Shown piece by piece: positions 13,501 through 26,300 of a stretch of DNA of 64,000 nucleotides. Both the position numbers and the translations under genes were made by a program. The notes beneath the pieces were generated by a model. The model ran no database searches. It worked only from the letters and a program-made list of their open reading frames with translations, and had not been told where the DNA came from. Position 1 is the first letter of the stretch. The number at the start of each line of letters is the position of its first letter. This DNA comes from Mercurialis annua (lineage: Eukaryota > Streptophyta > Magnoliopsida > Malpighiales > Euphorbiaceae), in the NCBI RefSeq assembly GCF_937616625.2, contig NC_065572.1, forward strand, positions 72,910,653 through 72,974,652. The letters are read 5' to 3'.

Positions 13501-16464
13501 TTGTCAAGATTTGTTTGAAATTATAAAATATATGTAATACTTCCGGTAACAAGAAGAGTGCATTCCAACCATGTAAACAACATTTTCATTTGGTATTTTC
13601 TGAGTTCGAGTTTGTTATCTGATAGCCAGTGCCTTCTTAAGAAAATAATGATATTTGCAAAACATTCTCTTAAAACCTCTTATTAGGAAAACTATAGAAG
13701 CCGCTACCCTACTCTTTCTTCTTTTGAGACAGTAGTTTACCTTTCTTTTTTATTGAAGTCTTGAAGTTGTTATTCCAGGGAGATCGTGTTTTAAAGGATT
13801 TTGATGTAAGAAAAGAGGCAGGTGGAGTCTCTAAACGAGCGGTTGAAAGGAACTTCAAGGCTCATGTATCTGAAAATTACCTTGAAGTTCATTTGTTTTG
13901 GGCTGGAAAAGGAACTTGTTGCATTCCTTTGCAAGGTACATATGGACCATTGATTTCAGCAATCAGTGCTACCCCAGGTATTACTATAGACAACTAGTAA
14001 ATTTTGGACTTTACTCGTCTAAATACCAGTTGATTAAGTTCTGTGCTTTATGCAGATTTTAGACCAACTGTTAGCAACATCCCACCAAGCAGCAAAAAAG
14101 ACCGGACAGGTCTAATTGTAGGCATTGTCGTTGGGGTTGGAGCAGCTGGCTTTCTGCTTGTTTTTGTGATTTTCTTTGTGATTCAAAAAAGAAAAAGGCA
14201 AAGCGCCTACGACGGTGAAGGTAACTGAAAACAAAAATCATTCTGTCATATATCTGTAGTACATGCTGTTACTCACAAACATACTTTTTATTTTACTGTT
14301 AGTTGCTTGTAGGATTTATTCTCATCTTCCCTGTTCCACTGAAACTTTATTGGATTCTATTAAGAAACACCCAAATCGTTAGTTCTAGTTATTATGGTTG
14401 GACCCGATCCCATTTTATAATGTGGGCTCTTATACTCTTAACTCATTTATACTCCCTAACTTTGAGAAATGTTTTTGTCCCAAAATTCTTGTCCACTTTC
14501 AAAAAGTAACTAATTTTTACACTCAATTTTCCTATATTACCCCTATTTAAAATCCACTAATGAGTAAATTGAAAGTAAATTGTAAGTGGACTCTTATATT
14601 AAATAGGGGTATGGCAAGGAAAGTAAGAATTTTTTTACAATACCCATAGACAATAATTGCTTTTTTTAAACTGTGTGATAAAGACAAAGTGGACAACTCT
14701 ATTGGGACGGATGGAGTAATTAATAACTTGCGCCTATTAATCAATAATCCTAATTGAATCCTTGCAGCTTACATTCAATGACTAGACAAAGTTTCTCATT
14801 TAACAGTTGTTTTTGTTTTTGTTGTAATTTCAGAGTTCCTAGGTATAGAAGCTAGACCATACACTTTCAGTTATGCTGAACTGAAGACTGCAACAGATGA
14901 CTTCAGTCCTTCCAATAAGCTTGGAGAGGGAGGATTTGGACCAGTTTATAAGGTATGTAATTATTTTAACTCAACTATGATAGTTTAATCTCAATAAGAT
15001 AGTTGTTGATAAGAATTGCCACCTTCAGTGACTAGTATAAATACACAGCCAATGTACATGGTTTTGGTGCTCAGCATCAAATCTACCTTTCAATAATGAG
15101 ATTTTATCGGTTCATGGAGTGTGTGTACTTTTCTTTCTGATTATCTTCATCTGAATTCTGTTGTTGATAGGGAAAACTTAATGATGGGAGAATGATTGCT
15201 GTAAAGCAACTTTCGGAGGCATCTCACCAAGGAAAGAGCCAGTTTGTAACAGAGATTGCTACCATTTCTGCTGTTCAACACCGTAACCTTGTTAAATTGC
15301 ATGGATGCTGCATTGAAGGAAATAATCGCCTCCTGGTTTACGAGTTTCATGAGAACAGGAGTCTTGATCAAGCATTATTTGGTACAGTACTTGCAAAATA
15401 TTTGATGTCACACCACACACATAATAAGCATTTTGTGAAAAAATAGTTAAACATAGTTTGCATAATACAGGAGAAAGATGTTTGAATCTTGACTGGCCAA
15501 CACGTTATGAAATTTGCTTGGGAGTAGCCAGAGGTCTAGCTTATCTTCATGAGGAGTCTAGGCTTCGCATTGTACATAGAGATGTGAAAGCCAGCAATAT
15601 TCTTCTCGACTCTGATCTCACCCCAAAAATTTCAGACTTTGGTTTGGCCAAACTTTATGATGAGAAACAGACCCATATAAGCACCCGTGTTGCAGGGACA
15701 ATGTAAGATCCTAACTACTGGCCCCTGTCTTTCTTTTTAACTGAGCTAATTTTCATTTTGATTATTTCACGACTTAAAGGAATAAATTCTATGACCATAA
15801 TACATTGTCTCGTGACGTTATTACTATTGTAGTGGGTATCTTGCGCCGGAGTATGCCATGCGTGGACTCCTGACAGAAAAGGCTGATGTCTTTGCCTTTG
15901 GAGTTGTGGCCCTGGAGGTCGCAACGGGGAGGCCAAATTCAGACCCTAGCCAGGAAGAAGAAAAGATTTACCTTCTTGAATGGGTACGTTTTAATTATTT
16001 CTTAGTTCTTTACTAAATTCATCTATGAATAACCTGTCAATGAAATTGAACGTCCGTTTAATCATTTTGCTATCAAATGTACCCGTTTACAGGCCTGGCA
16101 CCTGCATGAAAGCAACCGTGAGAAAGAACTGGTTGATCCCAAATTATTGGAGTTCGACGAGGAGGAAGTAACACGGTTGATAGGAGTTGCTCTTTTATGC
16201 ACCCAAACTTCACCAGCGCTTCGTCCGGCAATGTCGCGTGCAGTGGCTATGTTATCTGGTGATACCGAAATAGGCACTGTAAGTTCAAAACCTGGATACT
16301 TGACTGGCTGGAAATTTGAGGACAGCAGCTTTATGAGCGACGGGAATGTAACAAAAGGAACCGATTCTAGCTTTTACAATTCATCTTCAAGTACTAGCAT
16401 GGTGCCTGATGCAAAACAAAGTCCAAAACCATTTCTCCAGGAGATCATTGGAGAAGGTAGATAA
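7571..16464 (+). CDS. LRR-malectin receptor-like kinase, gene 1 (LRR-VIII-2)
   Basis: Plasma-membrane receptor-like protein kinase expected to bind an extracellular ligand and phosphorylate Ser/Thr. Twenty-four coding exons can be joined: 7571-7685, 8557-8746, 8872-8943, 9051-9122, 9227-9298, 9504-9575, 9848-9919, 10027-10098, 10226-10297, 10376-10447, 10562-10633, 11152-11223, 11311-11376, 11540-11605, 11740-11784, 12827-12891, 12998-13374, 13779-13977, 14056-14220, 14834-14952, 15171-15381, 15471-15702, 15833-15983, 16093-16464. They total 3,093 nt, 1,030 aa, open throughout with GT..AG introns. Signal peptide about 1-26, LRRs about 100-400 (mostly one 72-nt exon per repeat), malectin-like domain about 423-614, membrane helix about 634-661, kinase from about 690. 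Kinase signatures seen: [10 protein letters not shown], catalytic Lys721 in IAVKQL, HRD at 815-817 (RD kinase), DFG at 835-837. Relatives in Arabidopsis are the At1g56140 group, LIK1 and LMK1; the ligand cannot be predicted. Confidence 0.93.
10562..10897 (+). repeat. 168-bp tandem duplication covering exon 11 of gene 1
   Basis: Two adjacent copies, 10562-10729 and 10730-10897, each hold the whole 72-nt exon 11, its donor site and about 96 nt of the next intron. They differ by about one base, so the event is young. The second copy lost the original acceptor, since the AG before copy 1 is replaced by CACG. The paralogue has only one copy. Confidence 0.9.
14452..14716. mobile_element. Stowaway-like MITE in intron 19 of gene 1
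   Basis: Ends read CTCCCTAAC... and ...GGGACGGATGGAG, the plant Stowaway (Tc1/mariner) type, with TA target duplications at 14450-14451 and 14717-14718. It is related, in opposite orientation, to the element at 34453-34724. Intron 19 of the paralogue lacks it and reads straight through TTATAATCAAT, giving a near empty site. Confidence 0.8.
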
Positions 16465-16890
16465 GAAACATTCTTTTCAATTGTAACTAATATTTTGGCA
16501 TTGCCTTTTCATTTTTGTTTGTTTTATTTTATTTGTGATTTGAGTTGAGAGATCATGTACATATTTGTAAAATTAGAGTGTGTATTTATGGAGAAGCTAG
16601 AATGTATGTATTCTATATTTTTGGAAAATTTAACAAGTCAATTTTTTTTAATTTTGTTAATTATAGTCTGTTTTGATTTAATTCGTTTTAATTGTCGCCA
16701 AAGTTAGCCAAAGTGTGTAATGCTGACATGGATGCACACACATCATGTGTGTGATTGTTGCTGAATATTGTAAGCTTGTAGGAGCATATCAACAGGTAGA
16801 CGCTCAAGTGCACGTTCATGGACGCAGCAGCAAGTATATCCTCGATCAATAATGCGTATGTTTGACCTTTGTTAAAAGAATATCTACTAT
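16465..16890 (+). other. 3' UTR of gene 1 and spacer between the kinase genes
   Basis: The first 200 bp match the sequence after the stop codons of gene 2 and of the third stub (ACATTCTTTTCA..., GAGAGATCATG...), so this is shared 3' UTR. The rest begins the paralogous promoter region of gene 2 (TTTGACC..GTTAAAAGAAT at 16860-16880 matches 7290-7306). Confidence 0.6.
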
Positions 16891-17071
16891 ACCAACGGGA
16901 TTGGTCCAAGTGTAAGCGGCTTGCTATCGCTTAAACAAGATCCCGAGTTCGAGTCTTTTGAATGCAGAAAATTTCTGCTGGCAGACTCACTTACCATGCT
17001 AGGTGCGCGATGCGGGTCGGATTCGGATTAATCAGGACGAAGCCTTGTAAACCAGATGGGCAAAAAAAAAA
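16891..17071 (+). mobile_element. tRNA-derived SINE in the gene 2 promoter
   Basis: A 181-bp element with an A-box-like TGGTCCAAGTG and a B-box GTTCGAGTC (16947-16955) near its 5' end and an A-tract at 17062-17071. It is flanked by a 10-bp target duplication T(A/G)TCTACTAT at 16881-16890 and 17072-17081. The orthologous place before gene 1 (about 7305-7320) has a single TGTCTACTAT and no insert. Confidence 0.8.
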
Positions 17072-17624
17072 TGTCTACTATCTTCAAATTGATACAAAGG
17101 CGCATAATTAATGTGGAGTTCATGCTACTGCTAAATTAACATAGGATTGAATTTATTCAAATTCAAAGTTGACGACTTTTATACATACATATATATGTAT
17201 ATATACACTCTTATATTTGGTTATAAACTCATAAGTCATAATTACTTTTCATCTTTTACTTTCTTTTCTTCTTCTTAGTCTCCCATCGCCTCCATTTCGC
17301 TGCGAAAAAAGAAATATAGAATTGATGTTGAGAGATTCAGCATCACCAGTTCAAGTTTTTGCTGTATTTGCGGTTTGTATTATCGGTGTAGTAGTTGATG
17401 CACAGAATAATCAAACTCGAGTTACTACTGATCCTGATGAAGGTACGTAATCATCTTTGAATTTCTTCGTCCTAAATTAATGTACATAATTACATGTTAT
17501 TGTAAATGATATTTGTGATGAATTTGTTTTAGCTCTTGATAAGTTAATAATTGCTTCTTGAAAAAAAATGATGGATGGGTTTTAAGTGTTGATGGTTAAC
17601 ATATACTCACATGAATTTGGCCTT

Positions 17625-18842
17625 GAATAAAGGATCATTTCACCCCCTCAACTTGGCACGTAATATTAAAAAGGTCATTTTCAGAGTTTTTAGATCAAAC
17701 TAACCCGCAACTATGCCAAACCGGATCAAACACACCCTCCCCCACTCTCACCTCTGCTCTTGAAACACACTCTCCATTAGAAAATGGAAAAAAGTTAAAA
17801 ATGATCCTTAATATTAATCAAATTCATTAATTTAATATTTAATAATTTTTAATTATCTATTTAATACATATAATTTAAAAACTTCAGATATCATTTAAAA
17901 TTTTATATAAAAATATAGGAAACTTATTGCACTTTTTACATGTTTAATGAAACCAAAATTTATATGACCTAACCCTAATCATCTTCTCAAATTCCTTGCG
18001 CCGCCACCTCCATCACCAACAGCCACCGTTGCCGACCTTCTTCAGAACCTCTACTCAGGCGATTGCATCTCGTTGGACGAAGCAAAACTACTCCTCCGGC
18101 TTTCTGAGGATCTCGTTCTCGCTAGGCGTAATTCGTCTGCTATCGCCTTCGCCATTTCCGGTTGTTCGCCATCCTTGTCGAGCAGCAACCATCGTTTTCT
18201 TCTAGCAACCAGCGTCGCCATCACCTGCAACCGTTCATCGACTTTTGAAGTTCGTTGCTTTATCGCCGTTTATCGTCGGTTGTTATTTTTTTCTTTGAAT
18301 TGGTTTGATTTACTGGAAATTGGTTTGTTGTATTTTTTGTTTCAATTTTATTGATTTGCTGGAATAAAACCATAATTTTGCTCCTCTTTTATTTATCCTT
18401 TTGCTATAAATCATGGAGGCAGGCGGTAGTTTAGTTTGGGAATTGAGAGCAGCCGTGGCTAGTTCTAGGTGTTAATTAGGTTAGGTTAATCCAGTTTGGC
18501 TGCTCGGCAAGGGATGGAAGGAACTGTGGCGGCGGCAGCAGCTTGAGTTTAGGTTTAATTAATTTTTTTGAGTTAGTTACTGTTGATTAGGTGTTAAATT
18601 AGAATAATTAGATTTAATTAGTGTTAATTATAATTTTGATTGTGTTTAATTAGAATTAAATTGTAGTTAATTAGAATTAATTTTTGGGTTTACAATCTCA
18701 CTCTCTTTTTGGGGTGTTTTTGTGTCAGAGGGGTTAATTTGAGCGAAAGACGCAAGTTGCGGGTCTGTTTGATCCAAAAACGTTCAAAATGACTCATTTG
18801 ATATTTCGTGCCAAATTGAGGGGGTGAATTGATCCTTTGTTC
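17625..18842. mobile_element. Mutator-like element (possible Pack-MULE) in intron 1 of gene 2
   Basis: The ends are inverted copies over about 100 bp (GAATAAAGGATCATTTCACC left, GGTGAATTGATCCTTTGTTC right) and are flanked by ATTTGGC(C/G)TT, a 10-bp target duplication with one mismatch. The interior has a GC-richer segment at about 17966-18354, open for some 129 codons without an obvious ATG and with coding-like composition. That looks like captured host exon sequence, though I do not recognise the source. Its ends are related to those of 33252-34383, 42636-42989 and 56040-56344. Confidence 0.75.
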
Positions 18843-20144
18843 ATTTGGCGTTAAATATTTTGGTTAGCGAACTATGCCCACGATATAATTATCGAAGTAT
18901 AAAAAATTTATTGAACGGTCACCAAACTATTAACTTATACAAAACGGTTATCAAACTATAAGAAATGAATTACGGTACAATAATATTTGTTTTAAAATGG
19001 ATACCAAATTATACATGTAGATAAAGAAAAGTTATACAGCCATGCAAAAGGTTGATAACTATTCAAAAAAATTATACTTTGATAATCATTTTATATAAAA
19101 ATTATAATTAGATAACTATTTAGTAAAAATACAACAATTTGATAACTATTTTATAATGCTACAACTATTTTGGCAATTGTAAAAATTTGGGACTAGTTTT
19201 CAAAGCGCTTTGACATCTGTTTTTTAATGATGAAAAAGAAGGATCTGGATATATAATACAGGCCACTGTTGGATAAGTCAACCTAATTTTATCAGCTGTT
19301 ATTCTGATTCTGTTATAAAGTAATGGCGGCTTAAAGCGCATTGAAACATTTTGGACCCACTGCTGCGCCATCTTTTGAATTTGCGACCACAATAACATAA
19401 GCTAGAAGCTTGACTTGTAGCTTCAAAAAAATAAATAAAAAAATATTAGCATCATTGTTGCTAAGTTATCATGAGACTAATTAAGTTTCCCTTTAATTTT
19501 TAAATTTGCGTTTGATCTAAAGTGGCATAATTACAGGTCGAGCATTGAACTCCATATTTAAAAAATGGGGAATATCAGCTGCTCAAAATCAATGGAACAT
19601 AAGTGGAGAGCTATGCAGTGGAGCAGCCCTCGGCCATTCTCCTACCATAGACGATCCGAGTTACAATCCCTCTATCAAATGCGATTGCTCTGACAATAAT
19701 CGCACCATTTGCCACATCACTGCTCTGTATGTTTCCTTTTTTTGGTTTCTTTTTATTATGCATTCCATCTGTTTGGTTTTATGCCTCTATGGCTGAAAAA
19801 TTGTAGAGTAAAATTTAGGCTTAACCATTATTAGTTTCTTAAACTATACGTCTTTAAGTTAACTATTTTTAAACTTAGCTTTCTCTTCTTTATCCATAAA
19901 CTCAGTAAAAACGTGTCTTCTAGTCATTCGGTGGATTTGTTAAGTGGCATATTTTTCATAGAAGTAACTCGCCAATTTTGCAGCGTGAACGGGAGGACTT
20001 AAAGACACGTATTTTATAAGTTCAAGGATTAGAAATAGACAAAATTTAATTTAGGGACTAATTAATAAAAAAGTGTATAGTTAAGGACCTAATAATGGGT
20101 TTATCCTAAATTTTTTAACTTCAATATAATTTGATCCCTTCATG

Positions 20145-20325
20145 GATTGGGATTCCCTCAAGTTCAAAATGAACCTGAGGGGATCATGTTTACGATCTAC
20201 ACCGTTCATTTTAAGATGAATGGTGTAGATTAATTTAATTAAATTATACTTTTTTGATTTATACCGTTCATTTTACAATGAACGGTGTAAATCGTGAACA
20301 TGGCCCTCTCTAGTTCAAATCCCGA
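20145..20325. mobile_element. MITE in intron 2 of gene 2
   Basis: A small foldback element of about 180 bp, starting GGATTGGGATTCCCTCAAG and ending in a degenerate complement. The interior contains inverted copies of ACCGTTCATTTTA. A second family member lies at 63021-63218. Exact ends are approximate. Gene 1 has no such insert, and gene 2's intron 2 (19727-21667) is much longer than gene 1's (8747-8871). Confidence 0.6.
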
Positions 20326-23300
20326 ACAGATACATTTTGGTCAATTAACATAAAAAGTAATGTTATTATTCAGTTAGTCGAAAAAATACTAACTATTATC
20401 AATTTGCCACCGAGTTTTGCATGTACGGTAGATTCTTTAATAATTAATATGTAATAATTTAATAATTTTAATAATTAATAAAATTTGAGAGAACCAACTT
20501 CAATATTAGGTCTTATGTAATATTTAATAAATTAATAAATTAATAATTCTAATAATTAATAAATTTTAAATTCACCATGTATATTAATTATTAAAGGGTT
20601 GATTGTATATCTCTGCCTATGCACAGACATTGTTACTAAATTTATATATAATAATAAATAATTTCTATATAATCTAATAATAATTATTTTTTATGCAAGT
20701 GAAAATTCATTATATAAATTGATAATTATGTCTGATCTTCATTCAGGTTTATGTTCTGTTTCTTTCTTACCAAGAAAGCACTCAATTTTTTTTTAAAACA
20801 AAACTAACTTTCTGTGTGTGAAACTTTTTAAAAATACAAATTCTTCCGGAAATTTAAAATTCATTTCAAAGCTATTAAAAAAGAATTAATATCTAAAAAC
20901 TTTAACTACATTTTTCTAAGAGTTTAATATATAAAAATAATTTTAAACTACTTATTCTTTTTTTTTTGGTAAGTTTTTCTATTTAAATAATAGTTATATT
21001 TTCAAAATTTAATCTTATGAGTGTATTAGAATGTTATTTAAATTTGTTCTCATGATTTTAATGTAATTCTTTACATATAATTTTATTTATAATTACATAT
21101 ATGTAATCTTTCCTTTGCTATATTTGTAAAAAATGGTATTGTCATTTTACTTGTTTAGGTGCTATTTAGTTTAGACAGATTTTTTTTATAAAAGGAATCA
21201 TTGGTTATCCGAATCCAAGTAATTAACAGTAATGATCACTGGACTATCATTTTTCTCCCTGAACACTCTTAAATTTTAATTCACACCTCAATGGCCCCTA
21301 AATTTTTATTTAATAATTTGGTTGTTCCCACCGTAATTTTTTCTAATTCCGTTAATCTTTTTCGATTTATCATCTAACTTGGTAGTTTATTTCGTGTATC
21401 AAAAAATAAAATTTTAAGCGTTCATATAGGACTTTAATCGGCAATGCCACATCATCAAAATTGACTGAAAGGGTGCATGAATAATGACACAGACAACTAT
21501 GTTATTAAATAAAAGTTTGAAACAATTTTGAAACAGAGGCGATAGTCAAGGGAAAGTTAGTGTAAATTATCCAGATAATCCTCTCAACAACAATTTTTTT
21601 AATTATGAGTTGCACCGCGTGATCTATAAAAATATTCCACTACTTAGATTCTTATTATTGTTCGTAGGAAAGTTTTTGCGCTTGACGTGGCAGGTGAAAT
21701 TCCAGACGAGCTATGGACTTTGACTTTCCTTACCAATTTGTAAGATTTATTATTCGTGTGTGTAAGTAACTGCAGCATACATTTAAACAAACTACATTGT
21801 CACTTATAATTCTTTCATTAATACGCATGATGCATATGCTTTAAAATGTACTAAACTTGTTCCATTTTTCTATAGGAATTTGGCTCAGAATATGCTTACT
21901 GGTAACCTGTCTCCATCCATTGGCAATTTAACGCGCATGAAATATCTGTGAGCTATTCTAAATTTTACTTTTGCTTTATGTGACATGCCAATGATTATCA
22001 ATTGGTTTATTCTTCCATTTAAACTCATTATAAGGTTATGTATTGTTTAGGACCATGGGCATTAACTCCCTCTCTGGTGAACTTCCGAAGGAACTTGGAT
22101 TGCTTACTGATTTAAGAATAATGTAAGTTTCTTCGAAATGGAAGTCTGATGATACTGCTATTCAACAAATGACATCATATTTTTGTTCTCAAGTGCAATT
22201 CTTTAATACTGAGTTCAATATTAATGCTTTTAGTTTTAGATGAATCTCATGCAAATGCAAATTGCATTTTCTTTCCTGATGATATATTTAACAGGAGAAA
22301 TTAGGTAGACTCAGTCTCCAATATCTAAAATTGAACTGTTATTTTGACGTCGCAGTGGTTTTGGATCCAACAACTTCTCTGGTCCTCTACCGTCTGAGCT
22401 TGGGAATTGTATAAGGCTAGAACAAATGTAAGTTATGATTTGTTGTAATTCTACCATGTTTCTATTCTTTTAATAAACCTACAAAAAGGCAGCTATAAAT
22501 TACACCATCCTGTTAAGAGAAAAGCTAAATCTAAGAAAGTAGAAAGAACCGGATTCAACATATAAAAACTAGAGCTTGTGTGAAAAAGTGAAATTAAATC
22601 CATTCTAGAACCCACTTCTCTTATCATGCTGTGGCTACTTTACAAGTTCTTCTCTCAAGACTTATGAATTTTTAGACTCATGAAATTTGTTTACCTTGAT
22701 AGTTATTTTGATAGCTCTGGAGTTAGTGGCGAGATTCCTTCCACATTTGCTGACCTTCGGAACGTGGAAACTGTGTAAGACATTTGGGCAACTTTTATCT
22801 GATAATATCTTTACTGAATTTTATCAACACAATATAGTATTCTTATTTTTGCCTGAGTAGTTACTATTGTTGGTCTCAGGTGGGCATCTGATAATGAACT
22901 TACAGGCAAGATACCTGACTTCATAGGGAATTGGTCAAAACTTTCCGTCTTGTAAGACAAATCTTTATTATTTTTTGTCCGATCAAAATCGATCAAATGA
23001 GATTTATTAGTTATTTTATGCAATTGCTCTAATAGACTAGTCAGTGGAATTTATTCAGATACTGAACTCTTACTGTAGGAGGTTTGAAGGTAACTCCTTT
23101 GAAGGTCCAATTCCGTTAGCATTATCCAACCTTGTATCATTGACAGAACTGTGAGTGCCTTCAGGTTTGAGTGTTTCTGTTTGTACCTTACATATCTATT
23201 ATAGTTACACATTGTTACTAAAATGTAGGAGAATAAGCGGTCTATCAAATGGAAGTTCTTCACTGGCATTTATTAAAGGCATGATGTACTTAACAATTTT

Positions 23301-26300
23301 GTAAGGCAACAGGATTATTTCTTCTGATTCTTTAAGTTTCGGTGTTAGATTACATCATTGCTTTTCTGAAGATATCTTTATGGTATTATGACAAATAAGT
23401 ACATATCATGCAGGGTGCTGAGGAATGACAATTATCAGATTCAATTCCTTCAAATATTGGAGAGTATCAGAATTTGACACACTTGTAAGTTAAATATATT
23501 TAATGGATCCTTTTTAATATCTTTAGTGTACCCTTGGGTTGGCCAGTCTTAGTATCTCACCGGTTTATTATTGACATGGCTGCATTTGCTTTTTTTTTTC
23601 TTTTCCCAAAGCCTTACCAATAATTCCTTAAAATTATCAATCTTAACTATAAAGATTTTCAGTTGTATGTGCATATGTGATTAGTTGCTGATAACTTAGA
23701 AGTAACTCCAAAGGTAGAAATTTAGGTAAAGCTCTGCTACATGGTCTAGTTGCATGGAGGATAGTTGCCTTAGCCTTATACTTATTACTACCAATAGTTT
23801 CTCTAGTAGCTCTGCTATCACTTAAATCTTTTGGTTGTAACGGTCATTTTTCTAGGGATCTGAGCTTCAACAACATAACTGGGCAGATACCAGAGCCGCT
23901 TTTCAATTCGAGCAAGCTCTCTTTCTTGTAAGATATCATCTCTGCTTACTCATGTGATGTTACATCTTAATACTTAATTTGTACTGAAGCATGCACTGTT
24001 CTATTCATGATCAGGTTTCTTGGAAACAACAACTTAAACGGTCTTCTTTCAGCACAAAAGAGTTCACAGCTTGTAAATATGTATGTATAAATGATGTATG
24101 AGTGATTGACATCAATTATTATTATATTTAAATGCTTGATGCCTTTCTCAAGTTGAGACAGTTTGTATGAAAATTATTGATTCTTGATTGCAGTATTTCA
24201 TGAATTAGCTGGAATATTTATTTACTGTTTCTTTGAAAATTTAAAATTTGCAGAGATGTTTCATACAATAAGTTAGCTGGAATCTTGCCTTCCTGGGTAT
24301 TGGATCCAGAATTACAAGTGTAAGTTTTAGGCTCCATTGTTTTTTACTCCTCTACGATATTTCTCAACAATGTATGAGAATCATTTCCTGCGGACTTATG
24401 GATGATAGAAACTCACAATAGAATCTTTATGTCTTTGTTGTGTCCATGCAGTAATTTAGTTGCAAATAACTTCACAATAGACCCTTCAAATAGCAGGTAA
24501 GTCTTTTGATTCCTTATTTACCTTTTAATGCCCAAGCATTCTGGTGGGGGAACTGAGGTTACTGATTAATCATCAATATTATTTAATGTATTCGTTACAT
24601 CATTTGTGTGATTGATAAACTGCTAAAACGCCTTTTTTTTATCAGAAGGAAGTCATTCCAAGCCTAAAATCTGCTAAATTCACTAATGAAAAGATTTCTT
24701 CAATATTTTCAGCTATGAATGGTGATTGGTGAATTTTTGTCCATTTCTAAAAGCTTAAATACCTCCTGTCATAGTTGCCTTCATTTAACAGTAGATAGTT
24801 TAACAATTGCTTTTTCTGCTCTTTAATTACCTCTCTCCTTCTTGCAATATAATCTAAAAGCTAAATGAGAACATTCCTGATACCGCATAAGTTGTGCATG
24901 TAGTTATTTCGCCATGTAAAGTTGGATAAAAAATCTGGGGGTCACTAAACTACAGTTTATACATATTGTACTCAGCAATTTGGGCTGGATTCTGACAGGT
25001 GACCTACTTTGAAATACGGTATATTTTGATATATAACCCATGGTTTAGTGACTCAATTTTTTTTGCTCATGTAAAGTTATGTTTTGAGTGTTGTTTCATC
25101 AGAAGTAATTTTCTTTGCGGCATGCTAACTAATGCAGTATGCAAGTATCTGCTATTTTAAATCGTAGGCCAGCAAGAAATAAATGTCCATAATAAAAATT
25201 CCTACTCTCCCTTTGCGAACAAAAATAAATGTCGAAAACTTGGTTGTATCAGTTAGAGGTAAACATCTGCTTCTTCAGGAGTGTCCGATTCCATAGTTTT
25301 ACTAACTCTCAAAGTCCAATATCTTGTGCTGTGGGGAGGAGGGTCATGCTAAGTATAATTTTATACCATATAGGAGAATCAAGTTATTTCCATGTTATAT
25401 ATAATTTTTCTGACATATATATAATCGGCTTACTATTTCACATACTTTCCCTAATTCTTTCGCTTTCAGTGGTTTACCATCAGGCCTGAACTGTATTCAA
25501 AGAAATTTTCCTTGCAATCGAGAAATTCCAGTCTGTAAGTACAACTAAAAACACCATTTGGAACACACAGTTTTAAATCTTGGAATCAAGATAGTTTGTA
25601 AAATTCCTGACAAGAGCCTATCTTGCTTTTCTGTATAGATTCTCAATTTGCGATTAAATGTGGCGGACCGCAGAAGACATCTTCCAATAATATTGTATAT
25701 GAGAGGGATAATGCGAATCTTGGTCCGGCAACATATTATGTTACTGATACGAGTAGGTGGGGTGTCAGTAATGTTGGATATTTTACAGGAAACAACAATC
25801 CTCAAAATAAAGTTTTCTCTCCATCTCAAGTCACAAACACTCTAGACCCGGAGTTGTTTCAGACAGCTAGGGTCTCTGCTTCATCAATACGCTACTATGG
25901 TTTGGGGCTTGAGAATGGCAATTACACTGTCAACCTTCAGTTTGCAGAAATAGTTATTGAGGATGGAAACACGTGGAGGAGTCTTGGGAGGCGCATTTTT
26001 GATATTTACATCCAGGTCTGTCTTTTGAATTTTAATATCAAGTATTTTAAGTTTTATTTATTTATTTAATCTTTGAATCTGTTTTGGAAGATTGCTCATT
26101 AGTCACTGTTTTTTCAACTAGACTTTATACTATGACGGCAGTCGTCAAGATTTGTTTGAAATTATAAAATATATATTATATACCATACTTTTAAAGAATG
26201 TATTGTATGGAAAATCAAGAAGAGTGCATATATCCCATGCAAAAAAAAATTTCATTTGGTATTTTGAGAGAGTGAGTTTGTTATCCGATAGCCAGTACCT

